Assembly (NCBI GenBank): GCA_947568835.1
Contig: OX387602.1
Span: 26,029,021 to 26,093,020 of the forward strand
Source of the DNA: Protonemura montana
Lineage: Eukaryota > Arthropoda > Insecta > Plecoptera > Nemouridae
Direction of reading: 5' to 3'
DNA: 64,000 nucleotides
Shown here: piece after piece, positions 29,201 through 43,486 of the stretch
How positions within the stretch are numbered: the first letter of the stretch is position 1
Layout of the letters: the number at the start of each line of letters is the position of its first letter
Translations under genes and position numbers: made by a program
The notes under the pieces: model-generated
What the model was told of the DNA's origin: nothing
The model's input: only the letters and a program-made list of their open reading frames with translations
Database searches by the model: none

Positions 29201-32200
29201 TTTGTCTATTACAACGCATCAATCACCTATGGCTCAGCTCGCTCGTCTTCGCCACCTGGCCCCTTTAAGATCCTAGGTGAAATTAATAGACCCATGCCAC
29301 GTAAGAGGCTGAAAACACGTTTCGCTCCTGCGTTCTCATAAATCATGCACTTGATAACTATAAGTAGCGGGACCGAAGCCTGAAGATGTCACCCCTTTTC
29401 TAGGGGTTGTGAAATGGGGTGGGATGGGGGGTTGTGTTTAAACACAAACAAATAAATGGCCTTAAACTCTTAAATCAGCTTACAATGTCACAAGACTTAC
29501 ATCGATCTACTCACAGTGAAACTTTTGTTTTTCCTCTCTTTATTTCTAGAGACAGTTAATGAATTACAATTTGGCCAAGTTACAGATATAGCAAAATGTA
29601 AAATTGTTTCTTTTTTTCTTCGTTATTTTTGTGTAAAAAAAAATAAAAACTAATTGCGATGTTATCTTTGTCAATTAATTTCGCAGACTTTTCCACAATC
29701 TACGTCAAAAGCAGCGTGTGCGCTGGAACACAGCGCAAAAGTTGTCCCGAAAGAGGGGTCGGGGGAGGGGACTCTTCCAAAAACACCATCGAACGACGGG
29801 CAGGTCTGTAAACTCCCAAATGTATATCTGGGAAATTAAATAAAGTCGCTTAGATGAATAAACCAATCCGGAGGCTTCTGTCAGCAAGCTGGAAACGTTC
29901 CGCATGCTGTATTCCTCTCCTTCCCGTTGCCAGCGTAACTTTGCACAGCTTTATTTCAGAAATCTTCTTAATTTTACAAGTCGCGCACGTATAATTGGAA
30001 AAGTTATTAGGAAAAATGTTATCTGGTTTTCCCGGGCGCAACATGCAGATGAAGGACCGTATCAGCTTCGTCGTTTTGAACAGGGGAGGGAAAGGGGGGT
30101 TAATTTTCGAGTGCTACTCGTTGGCAGGCGAGAACTTTCACGTACAACTCAATGGATTGCAAAACTACAAAACCTTAAAAATGTGAAGCAAAGTTCAATC
30201 AAACAATTTTATTCCTTTTTTTTAATTCGTTTTGACAAATGGTGTACAATCACAGAGAGCGATGGAAACTAGACGCTTTGAAGTCCTTAACTTTGATCCG
30301 ATCTCTTCTCTGTCTAGCACACAAATCTTCCAGAGTTTTCACGCGTCTTTACCTGATTGTATAAAATAATTTTTATTATTAAAGTTCGTGAACTTCAGCC
30401 GTGCTTTCGGTCATAAAAGCGACTTAAAACGGACCATGTCTAGACCAAGCTGTAGAGATTATCAAGACAAAGGAAACCCACTCCGAAAAAAATCTTCCAT
30501 TTCTAACGCGATTCATTTTTAGAGGAAAAACACGATTCACGCGATGAATTGTGCTTTGAAAAGCACGCTAGTAATTTGTGCAGCTGGTCTCTTCAACCTC
30601 AACTTGAGACGCGTTGCTTGTCTAAAAACAGGTTCCATGATCGATCGATTTTATCATCACATCTCATCCCTCGTCAATATTTACTCACGGCGACGCGAAA
30701 CTTGGGTGTATAGGCAAATTTACTCGCTACCTTGTCTGTCTCTGATCGGCTTGATCCCTCGTATGTGAGTTCGCTCTCCCATAGCAGATAAGCGCTGCCA
30801 TGCTCGATCTAACCCGGCCGGTACAGACCATTGCACATGACTGGTCCCTGGAATTATCTGAAAGACGAACTAGCACAGAGCCGATAGGCTCTCGTGGTTT
30901 TACCTCTGAAAAGTGATGGTGGGCCTGGAAACACTCAGGTGAAGGCCACGCAAAATAAAGCGCTTTATTGTAATTGGGGAACACGGGGCAAAAACCAAAT
31001 CAAGAGCGCGGATATGAAAAGGATTTAATGGACTTGAATATCTTATAATTTCTTGTGTTTTCAAGTTACTACGAACAATGAAGAAAATGGAAATTCTATG
31101 CAATCATGGTTTTTGTGTATTCTAGTCACTGTTCAAATGGCAGATTTGTTTTTATTTGTTATCCAGTTTCTGTTCCTCTTCCTCGCGTACAACCCTTGGT
31201 GCACTATTCCACTTCGAGCTATTCGCTTCGAAATGTTCGTCCTACGCTCGTCCTTTATAAGCCTGAGCCAAGGGCATCGTCATCGTGGACTTTCTCCGAT
31301 AGTAAAGGGTCATCGCAAGTGAAGAGGAAACCATCTCTCTGGTAATATTGTAAGCCGCTTTATTTGCGAGGTAAACATAGTCCTCCCGCAAAGCTGCAAG
31401 TTAGTGGAATAGGAAAGATTAGAGCAGAAGCTAATTTTAATGCAACCCCCGTCACTTCCTGTGTTAATTTTTCATGTGCCTTGCATCACATCAGTCAGCC
31501 TCCGGTCGTGATGATCGAAACCACATCAGACTATTTCACCGATCACCGACCTGTGTCACTCACGAAGCACTCTTTTCGAAACTAAAACAAACCTCGATGG
31601 TAAATAGCGTACGTTATTCATCTCTTGGATGAAACCCGCACCGGAAAATCTGTAGATTATATAGAGAGGGCTCCTTCTAATGAAATACAAACAAAAGTAC
31701 ACAACGTAGAATCATGGACAGCAAACTTCAAAGCGTGTTTTTCACCCACATTTCATCTAGCGCTTGGCGGTATACCTTTTTTTCTTTCCTTTTTTTTTTG
31801 TAAAACAGGTTATATTTTAAGCAGAAAATTATTCGGTCGCTTATGGCTCAGTGAAGCGCGTGTTAAAACACCCAGTTCAGCTACGCGTTGCTATTTCAAG
31901 TTTTGTTGATTTATTGGCAGCATTACCTACCCGTGGCCTCGCCACTTTACATTGTAATATAGTTGCACCTTCGTTGCATTTTCCGACCCCGGGATAATTT
32001 TCCATCTTCCTTGAGTCATTTTTAAATTTATTCCACTTACATCGGAAAAAGTTGTCGAAACTTTTCACTTGTTACCACTTATTAATTTAAAACTTTGCTT
32101 TTGTGAACACATCTTTTTGTATCTTAACAACGATATTTTTGGTGCATCAACTGCATTTGAATTGTGTCTCGTTTTAGGCGACGGTGTTGAAAAAGAATTC

Positions 32201-33048
32201 GAACAACGACATTCCGTAAACATTAAGAAATTGTTTTCTTTTCTCTCGGATTTTCTTGAATTGTTCAACTGTTCCCACAGGTAAACCCGAGTCAGATTGC
32301 GTCAGAGGATTCACTATGGCACGAGCAACTTGTAATTTACCTATTCACAACTCACAGAGAGATAAGGCCGCAAAAAGCTACAAGTAAACACGCGTGTCAT
32401 GTTAATTAACTCCACCTGTGCATTACCCAGCGCTGAAATAACATGGAGCAAACCGAGGACTGCATGCATGCTGCGCATTTCAACAGGAACTTAATTCATG
32501 AAACCAAACATTGATTGATTGCCATTCAATCAACCACATCATTTGCAACATCGAACCGAAAGATAGAGCTGAGTTGATTGAGGAAACAAGGATTACGCGA
32601 TGATTGATTGAAACCAACTTGTAGATGAGAAGAAAGCATTAAATATAAGTTTCAACAAGCTACTAAAGATGCTCAGATTTCTTATTTAAATGCACATGCA
32701 TAATGTATTTTGTTTTGCATTGTCTTATTCTCTCAACTGCGTAATAAAATAGGCACATAACCATTTTTGAGACCCGACATCCAACAGTGTATTCCAACTC
32801 CCCACGAAAATAGAAATGTTCCCTTAAAATGTATGTCTGTTTGAACGGCGGGGTTGTTAAAAGTTTTTCCAATAAATCTAACAAACGATTAGGCCTTTAC
32901 AACGTTTATACTCCCTCAAGGATGACTTTTCCGTGGGAAACCAAGCTCCATTTGAGAACGGAATTCACGCATATCACGGAGTGTCCTGCAAGTTTGGCGC
33001 ACCACAAGGGACCCCTAGGCCCCACGATGCTGACGCCATTGACCACAT

Positions 33049-33073
33049 CCCCCCCCCCCCCCCTCCTCCTCCC
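33049..33073 (+). repeat. Poly-C tract (C15) followed by TCC repeats
   Basis: C15 followed by TCCTCCTCCC, a pyrimidine-only strand. Confidence 0.93.
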
Positions 33074-35206
33074 TTTCACCAACATCACCAACGCGGTTTA
33101 CTTTGTGTCGCTGTGGCTAACGCCGCAAAAATCAGAGGTCGAGTAAATTCGCCCATCAAAACGGTGCCCCGAAACACAGGCAGTTGCGTAGCACCAATGG
33201 AAAAGTTGTATATCGACGAAAGGGTTATTTTTAATTCATTCCAATTGAAAATCTAAATTTAGTAACAAAATTAAATATTTTCAGCGCTACATCACCTTTT
33301 TAATGGTTTTATGCCGTGGGCCGATCAGGGATTTTCTGCTGAGTTCGAAAACAGCAAGCACATTGCTTGTCCTTTGTTGAATAACACCGCGAATACTTAT
33401 TTCCACATCGAGTTGCTCCATTGTTTGGCTGCTCTGTTCTGCTATAGCAACGAATACTTGTCTTGAGCTTGCTCAACAAACTGGCAAGCGTAACATTGTG
33501 AGTTTTAAATAAGCGGAAAATTACTTGAATTAATTCGTCATATTTAGCATGCGAATCCTATTATGTCACGCTGAGTATTTACTTATTAACCAACAAATCT
33601 TTGGTAGATTAATTTCTGAAATGTTTTGCAAAAGCATCTTTATCAACTGTGCAAACGGTGTGGCCGGTGGAGGTGCCGAACGCGTACTTTTGACAGTTGC
33701 CACAGCAACGGAAAATGTTGCTTTGTTAAACTGACGTTGTCGTTGCCACGTTGTCATGCTACATCCTGCGTCTTTGTCTTGTTTTCAAAGCGCGGAATAA
33801 AGTTGGGCACATAATTTCCATTCATTATTCAGCGTTAGAGACGACGGCAGGCGGGCGCATGCGGTTCCAATTTCAAATTTCTACCATCACAGGGGATTGG
33901 TGTTTCCACAAGTATTTTATGATACTTGGAAAATTTTCGTGCTTTAGGGAAGACTTAATTTAACTGCATTGACTTTGCTATTTTACAACATGCGGACGAT
34001 GCTAAACGTTGGATCCTGCACCGGGTGTTTTACCAGTGCAGTGCAGAGTCACGCCGGTAGCATATGTCTAGGAGAGCTTTGGTGACCTAAAACCAGGAAA
34101 TCAGGGAAAACAGTGGGGGGTCTCCTACAAATCGAAAAATAAGTCCTTGGGGTGATCAAATACCCATGAGCTAAACAGACACGTAGCTTTTGGGGAAAAA
34201 CAAACAATTTGGTTGCCATTTTTCTTATCGACATTGCTGGCATTCAATTTTTTTAATTTTATTCATTATATAAAGCGAGGTTTCCAATTATTTGGGTCAG
34301 ACGATGTAACCACCACCGCCACAAAAGTTAAATTACAATTTAGCTAGTCATGTCTGCAATTTATTTTCAAAAAAACTCAATAAGCCAAAACAAACTATAA
34401 GGCCAATTTTTTAGGGCTGGGGGTGATATCTAGCGAACAACGCAATGGATGTTTAATGATTGGTAGAGTGCTACATGACCTAGAACTGCAGTCCGAGTGA
34501 GGCAAGATGACAAAAACTGTCAACGATCAGTCCAAATCGTGTCATAAATATTTCTGGCGAAATCTGCGAGAAGGTAGAGCTGGGGATCTCGGTGTTTTCT
34601 CCACATGGCAGAAATGAGTGACATTGACGAAGATAAATTTGTGGTTCTCAGTCAACAGCGTCAACAGGACGAATCGTCAGCAAAGAAATCGCTCAGAGAC
34701 GAGTTCTAGAAAGAAAACTTGACAAGAAATTGGAGGTGATGTTCCTAATTGAGTCGAGCGTCAGTTTACTATTTAATTAAGTAATTTGACTAGAACATGA
34801 TGGTTATTTTTCATAAATAAAAGGAAAATGTTCACATTTCATAACAGTTTATCTAGGGGTTATTTCATTCAAACATGAAATAAACTGCAATGATAGATTC
34901 ATAGCTCAATCGGAAATTGTATTAGGAAGTTAAATGGTCAACACTCATTTGAAAATTAAGAGGAAAGCTGCCCTCAGATTCGGGCACATTTGCACTGTAA
35001 TCATCTCTACTGTCTGCTAGTTATGACCTCCACTCACTTGCCCTACAATAATATATTCTTCGCTGTGAAATTAATTAACAAAGAAAAGCCATAACGTGTC
35101 ATGCGATTTCCTCCTTTCAAAAATATTTTTTTTATTTGACCGCGTCTCAGCCAACAAATCCATCTGAAAGAAGCTGCATGACGATTGAATCGGTCAGCCC
35201 ATATTA

Positions 35207-35237
35207 CGGGGTGGGGGGGGGGGGGGGGGGGGGGGGG
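35207..35237 (+). repeat. Poly-G tract (CGGGGT then G25)
   Basis: Uninterrupted G25 at 35213-35237. The exact length is uncertain for the usual sequencing reasons. Confidence 0.95.
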
Positions 35238-38200
35238 TGCTTTGCGTTATTTAGAAAAATATGCGGACGTGAGATAAATATGTATGGACTCATCTGCACT
35301 CATTTTCCTGCCCTGATATAAATTGCAAGCATAGAAATGTGCTGCTGATACGTGCCAGCCATATCGACCTGAAATACAACGCACTCATTGCAAGGTCTAC
35401 TGTATTTGCTTCGACGTGATTCGTGCGTTTAAAATACCAGACATGCCTACATTGGTGATAGGTAGGTATATATTGAACTTTCGTGTGCTAAAACAATAAT
35501 CCGGGAATCAATGTCCTCTTCTTGTAAACGTTTCGCGCATGTAATAGGCTGAAACAGACACGCACCCTCCAAGCTTGTACTAGAAAGAGTGCCTTCAAGG
35601 GATGAGCTTCATCGATTACCATGTAATATGCTTGACGATCTCCACGTAACACATTTTATCAGCGACTTTGGAATCGTCAACGGAAGGTATATTCAATCCC
35701 TTTGCCGATTATTCCTTTCGCCGTTTCTACGAACGTTATCAAAATGGCCACCACCTCCAGTAGATCGCATGACGCCGGCACTCGTAACGCATTTACTCAA
35801 CTCGTCCGTAGGGTGGCCTAGTCTGGTGAGGTACTTGTCATTGTTGTTATGTCGTTCCGAAAATATGCAGAGTTCCAGTGCCACTGGACAGTCAATTTCT
35901 AGCCTTAGCCACTTCGCGGCAAACCCCCATGACTCCACAGTCTTGAGCTAAGCGTTACCACTTCCCGCGCATTCATTTCACCCGTCCTGAATTTCTTTCA
36001 CTGCACTCCTGGTTTCAGCGAGGTACTGTTGTTGCAATAGAGTTAAAAGCCATCTTTGTTGGCCATTTTATTCCACCGATATTAGTCTCCAATTTGTGGA
36101 ACTCCTTTATTGCAGTCATTTAAGTTAAGGACGTTTTTGCTATGCCCTGTCGGCTTCTGGGATGTTAAAAATACAGTTGATTGTAAATACCCAAAGTACT
36201 TCTAGAACAACACGTGCTTTGTCGAATCATCACCCTCTGTTTGCTGGTTTTCTCATTGGCATGCCAACCACTATGTTTGCCACTCCTCTTGTTTGCATTG
36301 TGCTGAACAACTACAGGAAGCATCCTGCTCAGGTGCATTTCCCGGGAGTTTAAAGTGGTAACCCGATAATCATGTGTTTCTAGATTTTGGTAGACATAAG
36401 TTGGGCTTCTATTAACTCTTCTCAAAGTCGTTTTCTATCAAATTCAACTAAACTAGATTTATGATTTAACCTTTTGCCAAACTGTTCTTGCTTAAAATCT
36501 ATTTTAAGTGTTTATGCCTTGAGAATCGTGAGAACCTTGAGAACCTTGTTTAACCTTGAGAATAAATGCATTATCCACGTTGTTGAGTACCAATACTTAC
36601 CAGCTAGACATAAGTGGGTGTACACTAATTAAAATTATACAAGATGGTCCAGACCTCGGTCTATTCTCGTATTCGGAAAATTTCCGTTTCCCAATTGTTT
36701 ATTAATCGGAACGTTCCGTGGGTTGTAACGACCCTGATCGTCTCACAAGTGATGGATTTATCGTTGGAATTGTAGAAATTATCAACGAGCACAGAATTCA
36801 AAGTTGAAATACATTAAATAAACCATGGTGTTAGCTAAATTTGTACAGCATTCTCGTTGAATGCGTATAACAACACCAAAGCTTGTTGACAATTGTCTGC
36901 TTTCGGTTTTCTCTGTTTTCCACCATTTTCCACAACCACTCGACAAAAACAAATGGAGCTGGTGTTTTGTTCGGTTAAGCAGATTGCCCAAGTAACACAG
37001 CAAATATATTCAATGAAGCGCTGCACTGCGCAATGCTGTGCAGTAAATTCAGTAATTATGATGGAGCTTAGCGCCACTACAAGCTGTAGTAAAAAAACCA
37101 AAAATATTACTATCTATTTCCATCCTTGGCACTGAACAACCACTCTTGACATTAACCAGGATCATGTTTCTAGTCAGGCAAAAACTGACGACAGGTTTTG
37201 GTGCACAAATGACCATTGTTTGGGTGCTTGATTTATAAATTGGCCATCAACGTCATTCTTATTATATTGCATAGCCTCTTCACGCAATGTTGCTTCAAGT
37301 AGAGTTTACGGTTCACTTGAGGTAGATGGTTGATTCAATTAAATATTTGAATTTTATTGAGGGGTGAGTATCTATCCATAAAGTTACTACTCAAAACAAG
37401 ACATCTGCGGTGAAGATTGCAGCAACTTGTGAACGCTTTATCAACGAAACATGCAATACTGATTACAAAATATTTTGGTAAATACTATCTTATTCGTTGT
37501 GTTTCAAGTTCAGATCAGCCTGGACCCAAAATCTGCTTTAAAATCGCACGAAAGAAGAAGAGAATAAAACTAACCTCGACTACGTGCCTACCTCCCCTAA
37601 ATGCCATGTAAATAAAAAGCATGAACTCGTAAGAATACCCTTGATATTTAACCCTTGCCTTGATCATTTGTACCAAACGACTCTTCATAAAGTTACTGGC
37701 AAAATATTATAGGTACTTAATCAGTACAGCCCACCTCAATCTTATTTCGGCTCAGCATTGGATGGCGTACTTTTAGTTTTACCGTGCTCGCGTATGTTTG
37801 TATTACGACGTTTATATAGTCCGACAGCAGAAAATATTGGCTAGCCTGACATCCCTGCTGGGCGTATTAACAGGTCCAGTGTAGCTCAATGCTTTGCAAA
37901 TAAAAGTAACGACCCAGCTTTCTGGGGGGTACTCTCAATTGGTTTTATTGATGGAGCATTAAGGCAGACGACGCCTGGTTACCACTCACTCTCTTTCGAG
38001 ACCGAGCAACGCGCCTCGCATGGGAATCGCTCGACTCCTTTCTGATGCCCCCGAATAATAAACCCTTTATTTCACCAAACCAACAGACGGCAGGATTTTG
38101 TTGGTGCATCCGATGCTGCTATCGAATTCAATAAACAACCGTTTTAATGCATACTATTTAATATCAGTTTAAATACAGTATCCTAATAAATCGGGTCTGC

Positions 38201-38584
38201 CAGAAAAATAGTTTATTGGAATACCCAATTCAGGTAGTTAACCAGGGGTATCAATAATCTCATAAAGCAGGATTATATAAGCGATTCCACTGGGAGTTGA
38301 AATTAATTACTGTATAATGATGGATAAAGCAATGAAAGGGAATATGGATGAAATTGGATTAAAATATTGTTTGAAGTTTTTTTTTTAGAAAAGACTAGAA
38401 ACGGTTTGTGCTTATCTCCCTAATTGCGTAATCCTGTAAACTGTAGCCCCTGGAAGTAACATTCAAATTAAATCGGAATGATAATAATATTGAGGTCGTT
38501 TTTGTTCAGTACACCAAGTTTTAGTTACAATAAAACGTGAAATGAAATATTGTGACATACCACTATTTAGTCCAGAAGTAAGTA

Positions 38585-38611
38585 TGGGGTGCTGGGAGGG
38601 GGGGGGGGGGG
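38585..38611 (+). repeat. Poly-G tract (G14) with upstream G runs
   Basis: GGGG, GGG and G14 runs within 27 bp on the plus strand. Confidence 0.92.
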
Positions 38612-41484
38612 TCTTCACTCAACTGTACCCTGTCAACCTTTACCATGCAACTTCTTCAGGCTAAGACTACCTCACCCTACGAACGCCTGGGGCTGCACCT
38701 GCCTCTCTGCAGGCGTACCAACTGTTTGAATAGCTGCCCCACCTCAGCCTCTACGCTTGTCGGAACCACCGCGGTCCAATTTCCTCCCAGCGCTGATGAC
38801 TCGCGATTGCTTTAAACATAAAAAAACAGTTTGAGGCCGCTCAGCTTTGCAGAGAACGCAATTTCGCAGGTAAAATTTGCCGTTCCTCGAGGATGAATTT
38901 TGCTTCTCGCGGCGAAGTAGATTAATTGGTTGAAATGAAATTGCTTCCTGCGATTGCACCGTTTTAATCAAGAGAGTATTTTGAGATGAACCTGTCTTCT
39001 CTTTAAAATAAATACACCAGCTCGATTACCCTCATTTACCTTTCCATGGGCGTCAATTGTGAAGACGCTCATGGTTTCATTTTGTCTTCTATCGCTTAGA
39101 TCTGATTGATTTACCGGCAAGCAAATGACTGTTCGGCTGAATAAATTATTACGCCCATCTGTAACGAGCGTAGACCCGTCGCATATAATTTTATTGAATT
39201 GGTGCCATCAGTACTTTTGCTATAATTCTTGGGATATCAAAAAACCCATATAATCTATTTTAGCTCTACATTATTTTAAAGATTCAATGAGCTTGTCTAT
39301 CCGTTGAGTAACTCGGACAGATTGAGTCGAGTGTGTCGCATACCCCAAGGAAATCACCGAGTTTCCTTCATTAAGTTCACCCGCACGGAGTTGTTATGAT
39401 CGCACTACATATGCCCCATGGTGAATACATAATTGCATGCACATCATGAAACATTGAAAAGATTATGCACGAGCCTTGCCTCTCGTAGATAAGATAAAAA
39501 GCATTGTTAGTGGTATCGACATCGCTCGCGCCAGGCAAAAACTTGCTTGTTTGTTACGAGAAAACAAGAAATAAAATTGACGGAAAACAAAGTTTCAATA
39601 GGAATTCTCTGGAGGCTGTTTAAAATTTTATCCAAGATGAGTAAACAGAGCTGGTCGGCGCATGGAGTGGAAGAAAGTAATGGTCTAGCTGGCTCAATCA
39701 AGAGTTTATTCGGTGATTTTATGATTGTTCTGTTTGTGGCAAACCATGAACTTTGCTTTTAAAAACTCTTTAGGGATTCATTTGATTATAATCCTCTAAT
39801 TCTCTCTTTCGATTCACAATGCAACATTTCTTTAGAATTTCACTTCAAGTATTAACAGCCGCCGTACACATTCATCACCTTCCACGATCAGAGGCTGCCC
39901 GAGTCTTGAGAAATATCAACGGCGAATTTAGCGTCAACTTGTGCGGCGGAATAGGATGGCAGTGGTCTGTTCTATTACTAACGTTTTCGCTCGCATTTCG
40001 TTAACGCTCGCATAAAGAAAAAACTTCTTCGTTGTTATAAAAACTTGAGTAAGCATTTCGAAATCGGTGTGAAACGAGACTTTTAGCAGTACACGATTGA
40101 TTTTCGATCAAAGTTGTGTAAGTTCAAATGGCATGAAGGGTGTTCACTTTGCTACTTTCAAAATTGACATCTCTTGATCGAAACATACCGAGTTGAACAA
40201 AGAAAAACACTTCTTTTAATACCTTTTGTATTCCCTAAAGCAGTTGCAGATATATCCGGTTCAAATTGGCTTACTTTTCTAGCGTGGAGGTGTTGGATTC
40301 ACCCAAACAATCATTTGGAAGTGATCCGTCAAAAAAGACAGTTGTGTAATTCGCACCATAGAAACTGCAGCTCTTGAATCACCCGCTTCTAAGAGCAATA
40401 TGCTTCGACTATCTAATATTTCAGCTACGGAATGTTAAGACTATTTCATTTGACAAACAACTACCAGCGTGCCAAAGTAAACTTTTAGCCCGGGGATTGG
40501 TTTCTTGGCATGGATCAGCGGGAAAACGCGCCGATCGCGCGCGTGGTCCAGATGACAAGTTTACAACGGGCAAAATTAGTTGGAAGCTCAGGCACCATCG
40601 CTTGGATTTCTTTCTTAGTGCTGCTAGCGAACGCGGCTTTCTTTCGCCACTGCAAATAAAACGGCGGGGAAATTGTGATTGCCGTTATTTTATTTGCAGC
40701 TTTTTTGAAGCGGGAAAAAGAGTGTTAATCATGTTGTGGTCCTGTGGAAGTATCTAGATGTCATCGTTTAGACCATTACTTTGAAAAAGCAATCTTTTCG
40801 AGTTCTCGCCCGATGGATTATCTTGTTTAGCGGCTTCGGAAAGAGGCTAAAAGGTTTGCCTTGGTGAAATAAAAAAGTAGCTCGTGTCTGTTTGAACGAA
40901 TTGCTTTGAAATGTATCACCAAGACTAGATTTGAGTGGCAGCAGCGGTTGATGCTTTAAACACCCAGAATTAACCCAGCCCAAGAGAAGCGGGAAATTTA
41001 TTTCGTGCAACAGGTTTTTTGCAATAGAGCTGCCGAACAAATAATGAACGTTCCAACTCGATAAAGGGTTATTTCTAAACAGCGCACGGGACAGCGTTAC
41101 TATGGCACAACTATCTTAAAATTTCAACCAGAACTCCTCGACCGGAAAAACGTTGCTCTAGTTTCATCTGTTTTCTTTCCAAATGGTTTGTGGACAAATT
41201 ACTAAAAGACTAATAAGTTATAACCAAGAAGCTATGAACTTTATAAAAGCGTAAAGACGCCATCGCTGCAGAAGAAACTTTGCAGAATTTGGCTCGGGAA
41301 GAAAATCATTTCTTGTGAACGCGACCGAGTATCTGTCATTGTTACATTGAAGGAATATTGAAATGAAAGGTCGATGCCGCGCACTTTGCTCGCCGTCAGA
41401 ACTATTGAGTGTTCGTGCACTTTCCGTGATTAACGCTTCGCCTAGTCAGAGAGACTGCGGGCACGTCTGGCTGCCTCACCCTCT

Positions 41485-41517
41485 CGGCGTCTACGTCGGC
41501 GTCGGCGTCGGCGTCCG
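41485..41517 (+). repeat. GTCGGC hexamer microsatellite
   Basis: CGGCGTCTAC followed by GTCGGC units. It has the same hexamer core as the 23.26-kb tract on the opposite strand and sits within a CpG-rich patch. Confidence 0.85.
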
Positions 41518-42488
41518 ATTCGAAGCTGAAGATCTGATGAAAACAACGAGGCTGTCGCTCCTTTTCGTTTCATGACGCTAGGTACATTGTGCTCGTCGTA
41601 GTTCGCCGTATAGAGCTTCGATGTCGTAACAGAATCGGTAGACTATGAAGATTTCAGACGCGTTTGACGCTTTGCCATGCGATGAACTTGTGCTGGGTGC
41701 ATGCACTCGAATGTGGAAGTAATTATTAATCAATGAGACTGTGTTATTCTTCGAGCTGCAAGAAACTCTGCAAGACTAGAGTTGATCTTGTTTACTCAGA
41801 TTTGTGGCCTATCATATAAATGCGTCACTGTGATTTTGTGTAGCATTGTTGTGCTGGATATTAGTGTTATATTCAATTCGTGGTCATTTACTGCAAGTTT
41901 TTGTTCGAAACGAAAGTATGATTGCTTAGTTTTAAGGATTTTGAATTTTCATCTTCGACGAATCAAAAAATTTAGCAGTACAAACAAAAATCAAACTGTA
42001 AGGAAATGAGGATGAGTCAGAATTGGCAGCTCAATAGATGTTCAAATCGTAAAATGTCTGATAAAATCAGCATTGAGTAGCTTTGCGTTGCGTTTGGCGT
42101 CAAGTTTTTGCATCCATTCAGCTGCTACTTTAAAATAACATTGCTAAGTGATTCAATTCAATTTCATAGACTATCATTGAATAAAAACATCGTTGAATAG
42201 TTTTGCCTCTAGCCCCATGCATATCTTTTATATTAATATTGCATTGCTGAAATATTATTCATTTTTCATTTTTTTCTCATAAAATATGGCGAGCAATCGA
42301 TGCTTTTATTACTAATTTCAATTGACATTAATATCGTACATTCATTACTATTATAATGATTATCAATTATCGATTTACGATTAAAAAAAGTTAGTGTCAA
42401 TTTCAGAATTGGTTGGATGCACGCAAACCAATTATCAAGTCACTCCTAAATAAATGATCAAAATTTTATTATTAGGAAAACTAATAGG

Positions 42489-42666
42489 GGACTCGAGCTT
42501 CGATCTCCACCTGTCGCGGGTGTTGCTCTAACCATTAGAGCTACATGAACATGTCATTTTTTAGAAGATTTTAGTGCATTTGAAGAAAATTTTGGAGGTT
42601 ATTAGAGTTTCTAACAATAAAATACTTTGCCCATTGCAAGCATTTGCAATTTAAATCATATTTCGC
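42489..42666 (-). repeat. Degenerate single-head copy of the tRNA-related repeat
   Basis: The minus strand reads GTAGCTCTAATGGTTAGAGC (D-arm like, GCTC/GAGC), ACACCCGCGACAGGTGG and AGCTCGAGTCC. To its right are AAGATTTTAGTG, AACAATAAAATAC and TTGCAATTTAAATCA, the same order as the 63.2-63.6 kb element. The T-stem and acceptor do not pair well and position 33 is G instead of T, which rules out a functional tRNA. Confidence 0.75.
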
Positions 42667-43486
42667 AAGTTATCAAAATACAAAAAAAAAGTAAGTGCAT
42701 TTTTTTTTCGAAATGTTTGCCCACTTATTCTCAGATTGAAACACGATATTGCTCCTACATCCCACGTTTTACGAACATATAAGATAATAGTGATAGAAAA
42801 TGCTGTAATATTTGACCCGTGATTATTGATGGCTCACAACTAACTATATAATGATAACCAGATGTACGACGAAGTAAAGTCTCAAATGTGACAATGCATA
42901 TAGGTCACATCAATAAATAGTTACTTCTATAAAATATACAAATGCATAACAGATAATAGATCTACTTACACAATGGATTAACAGCTATACTTGTAGCGGA
43001 TTGAATTTCACAAATATCCAGAGCATCGTTTGTGGATGAATTAAGCACGAATTTGTGTATTCATTGCTGTAATTATGCATCACAATTCGAAAGTATAGAC
43101 GACTTGCACATTCATAAATCATAGAATTGACAGCCGAAATCAGATCAGATTTAGAAACAGTTGATAACGCATTTACGGGTTTTGTCTATTTCCAATTTCG
43201 TCATCCAGATCCTTTATCGCAACGAAATCAATGCAACAGATAGGTAAATGTATTGATTCCCGTTCCAGATATAAAATCGAAATCCAACGCGTGGACCTGT
43301 TCGACAATAATTTTCCCCATTTCTCATCTGACTGTCGCTAAGCGTCCATTGGTTCTTGGTGTTTGGCTTTGAGCGTGGACAACCTTCAATTAATATGATT
43401 TGTCAGGATTTAGCCACTAAATGAGTAGCTAGGTCGTCAAAGTACATGGATAGTGGGCAAAAGAAAGCAACTAGGATTTCGTACAA

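Larger units (their letters stand above)
20714..35206. other. No gene recognised
   Basis: Contents: the CpG-enriched patch at 21.2 kb, GTC and CGACGC microsatellites, and G/C homopolymers. G-rich clusters with three or four G-runs lie near 29.40, 29.76 and 30.09 kb. A 34-codon acidic short ORF is at 34605-34709. Nothing else is supported. Confidence 0.55.
35238..42488. other. No gene recognised
   Basis: Non-coding by inspection. Contents: irregular CCTTGAGAA triplication at 36.52-36.56 kb, the poly-G at 38.6 kb, the GTCGGC repeat at 41.5 kb, and very AT-rich DNA from 42.2 kb. Confidence 0.55.

Noticed and set aside
42489..42545. True tRNA gene (minus strand)
   Set aside because: The D-arm pairs, but the anticodon loop lacks T33, the T-stem and acceptor do not pair, and the flanks match a dispersed repeat at 63 kb.
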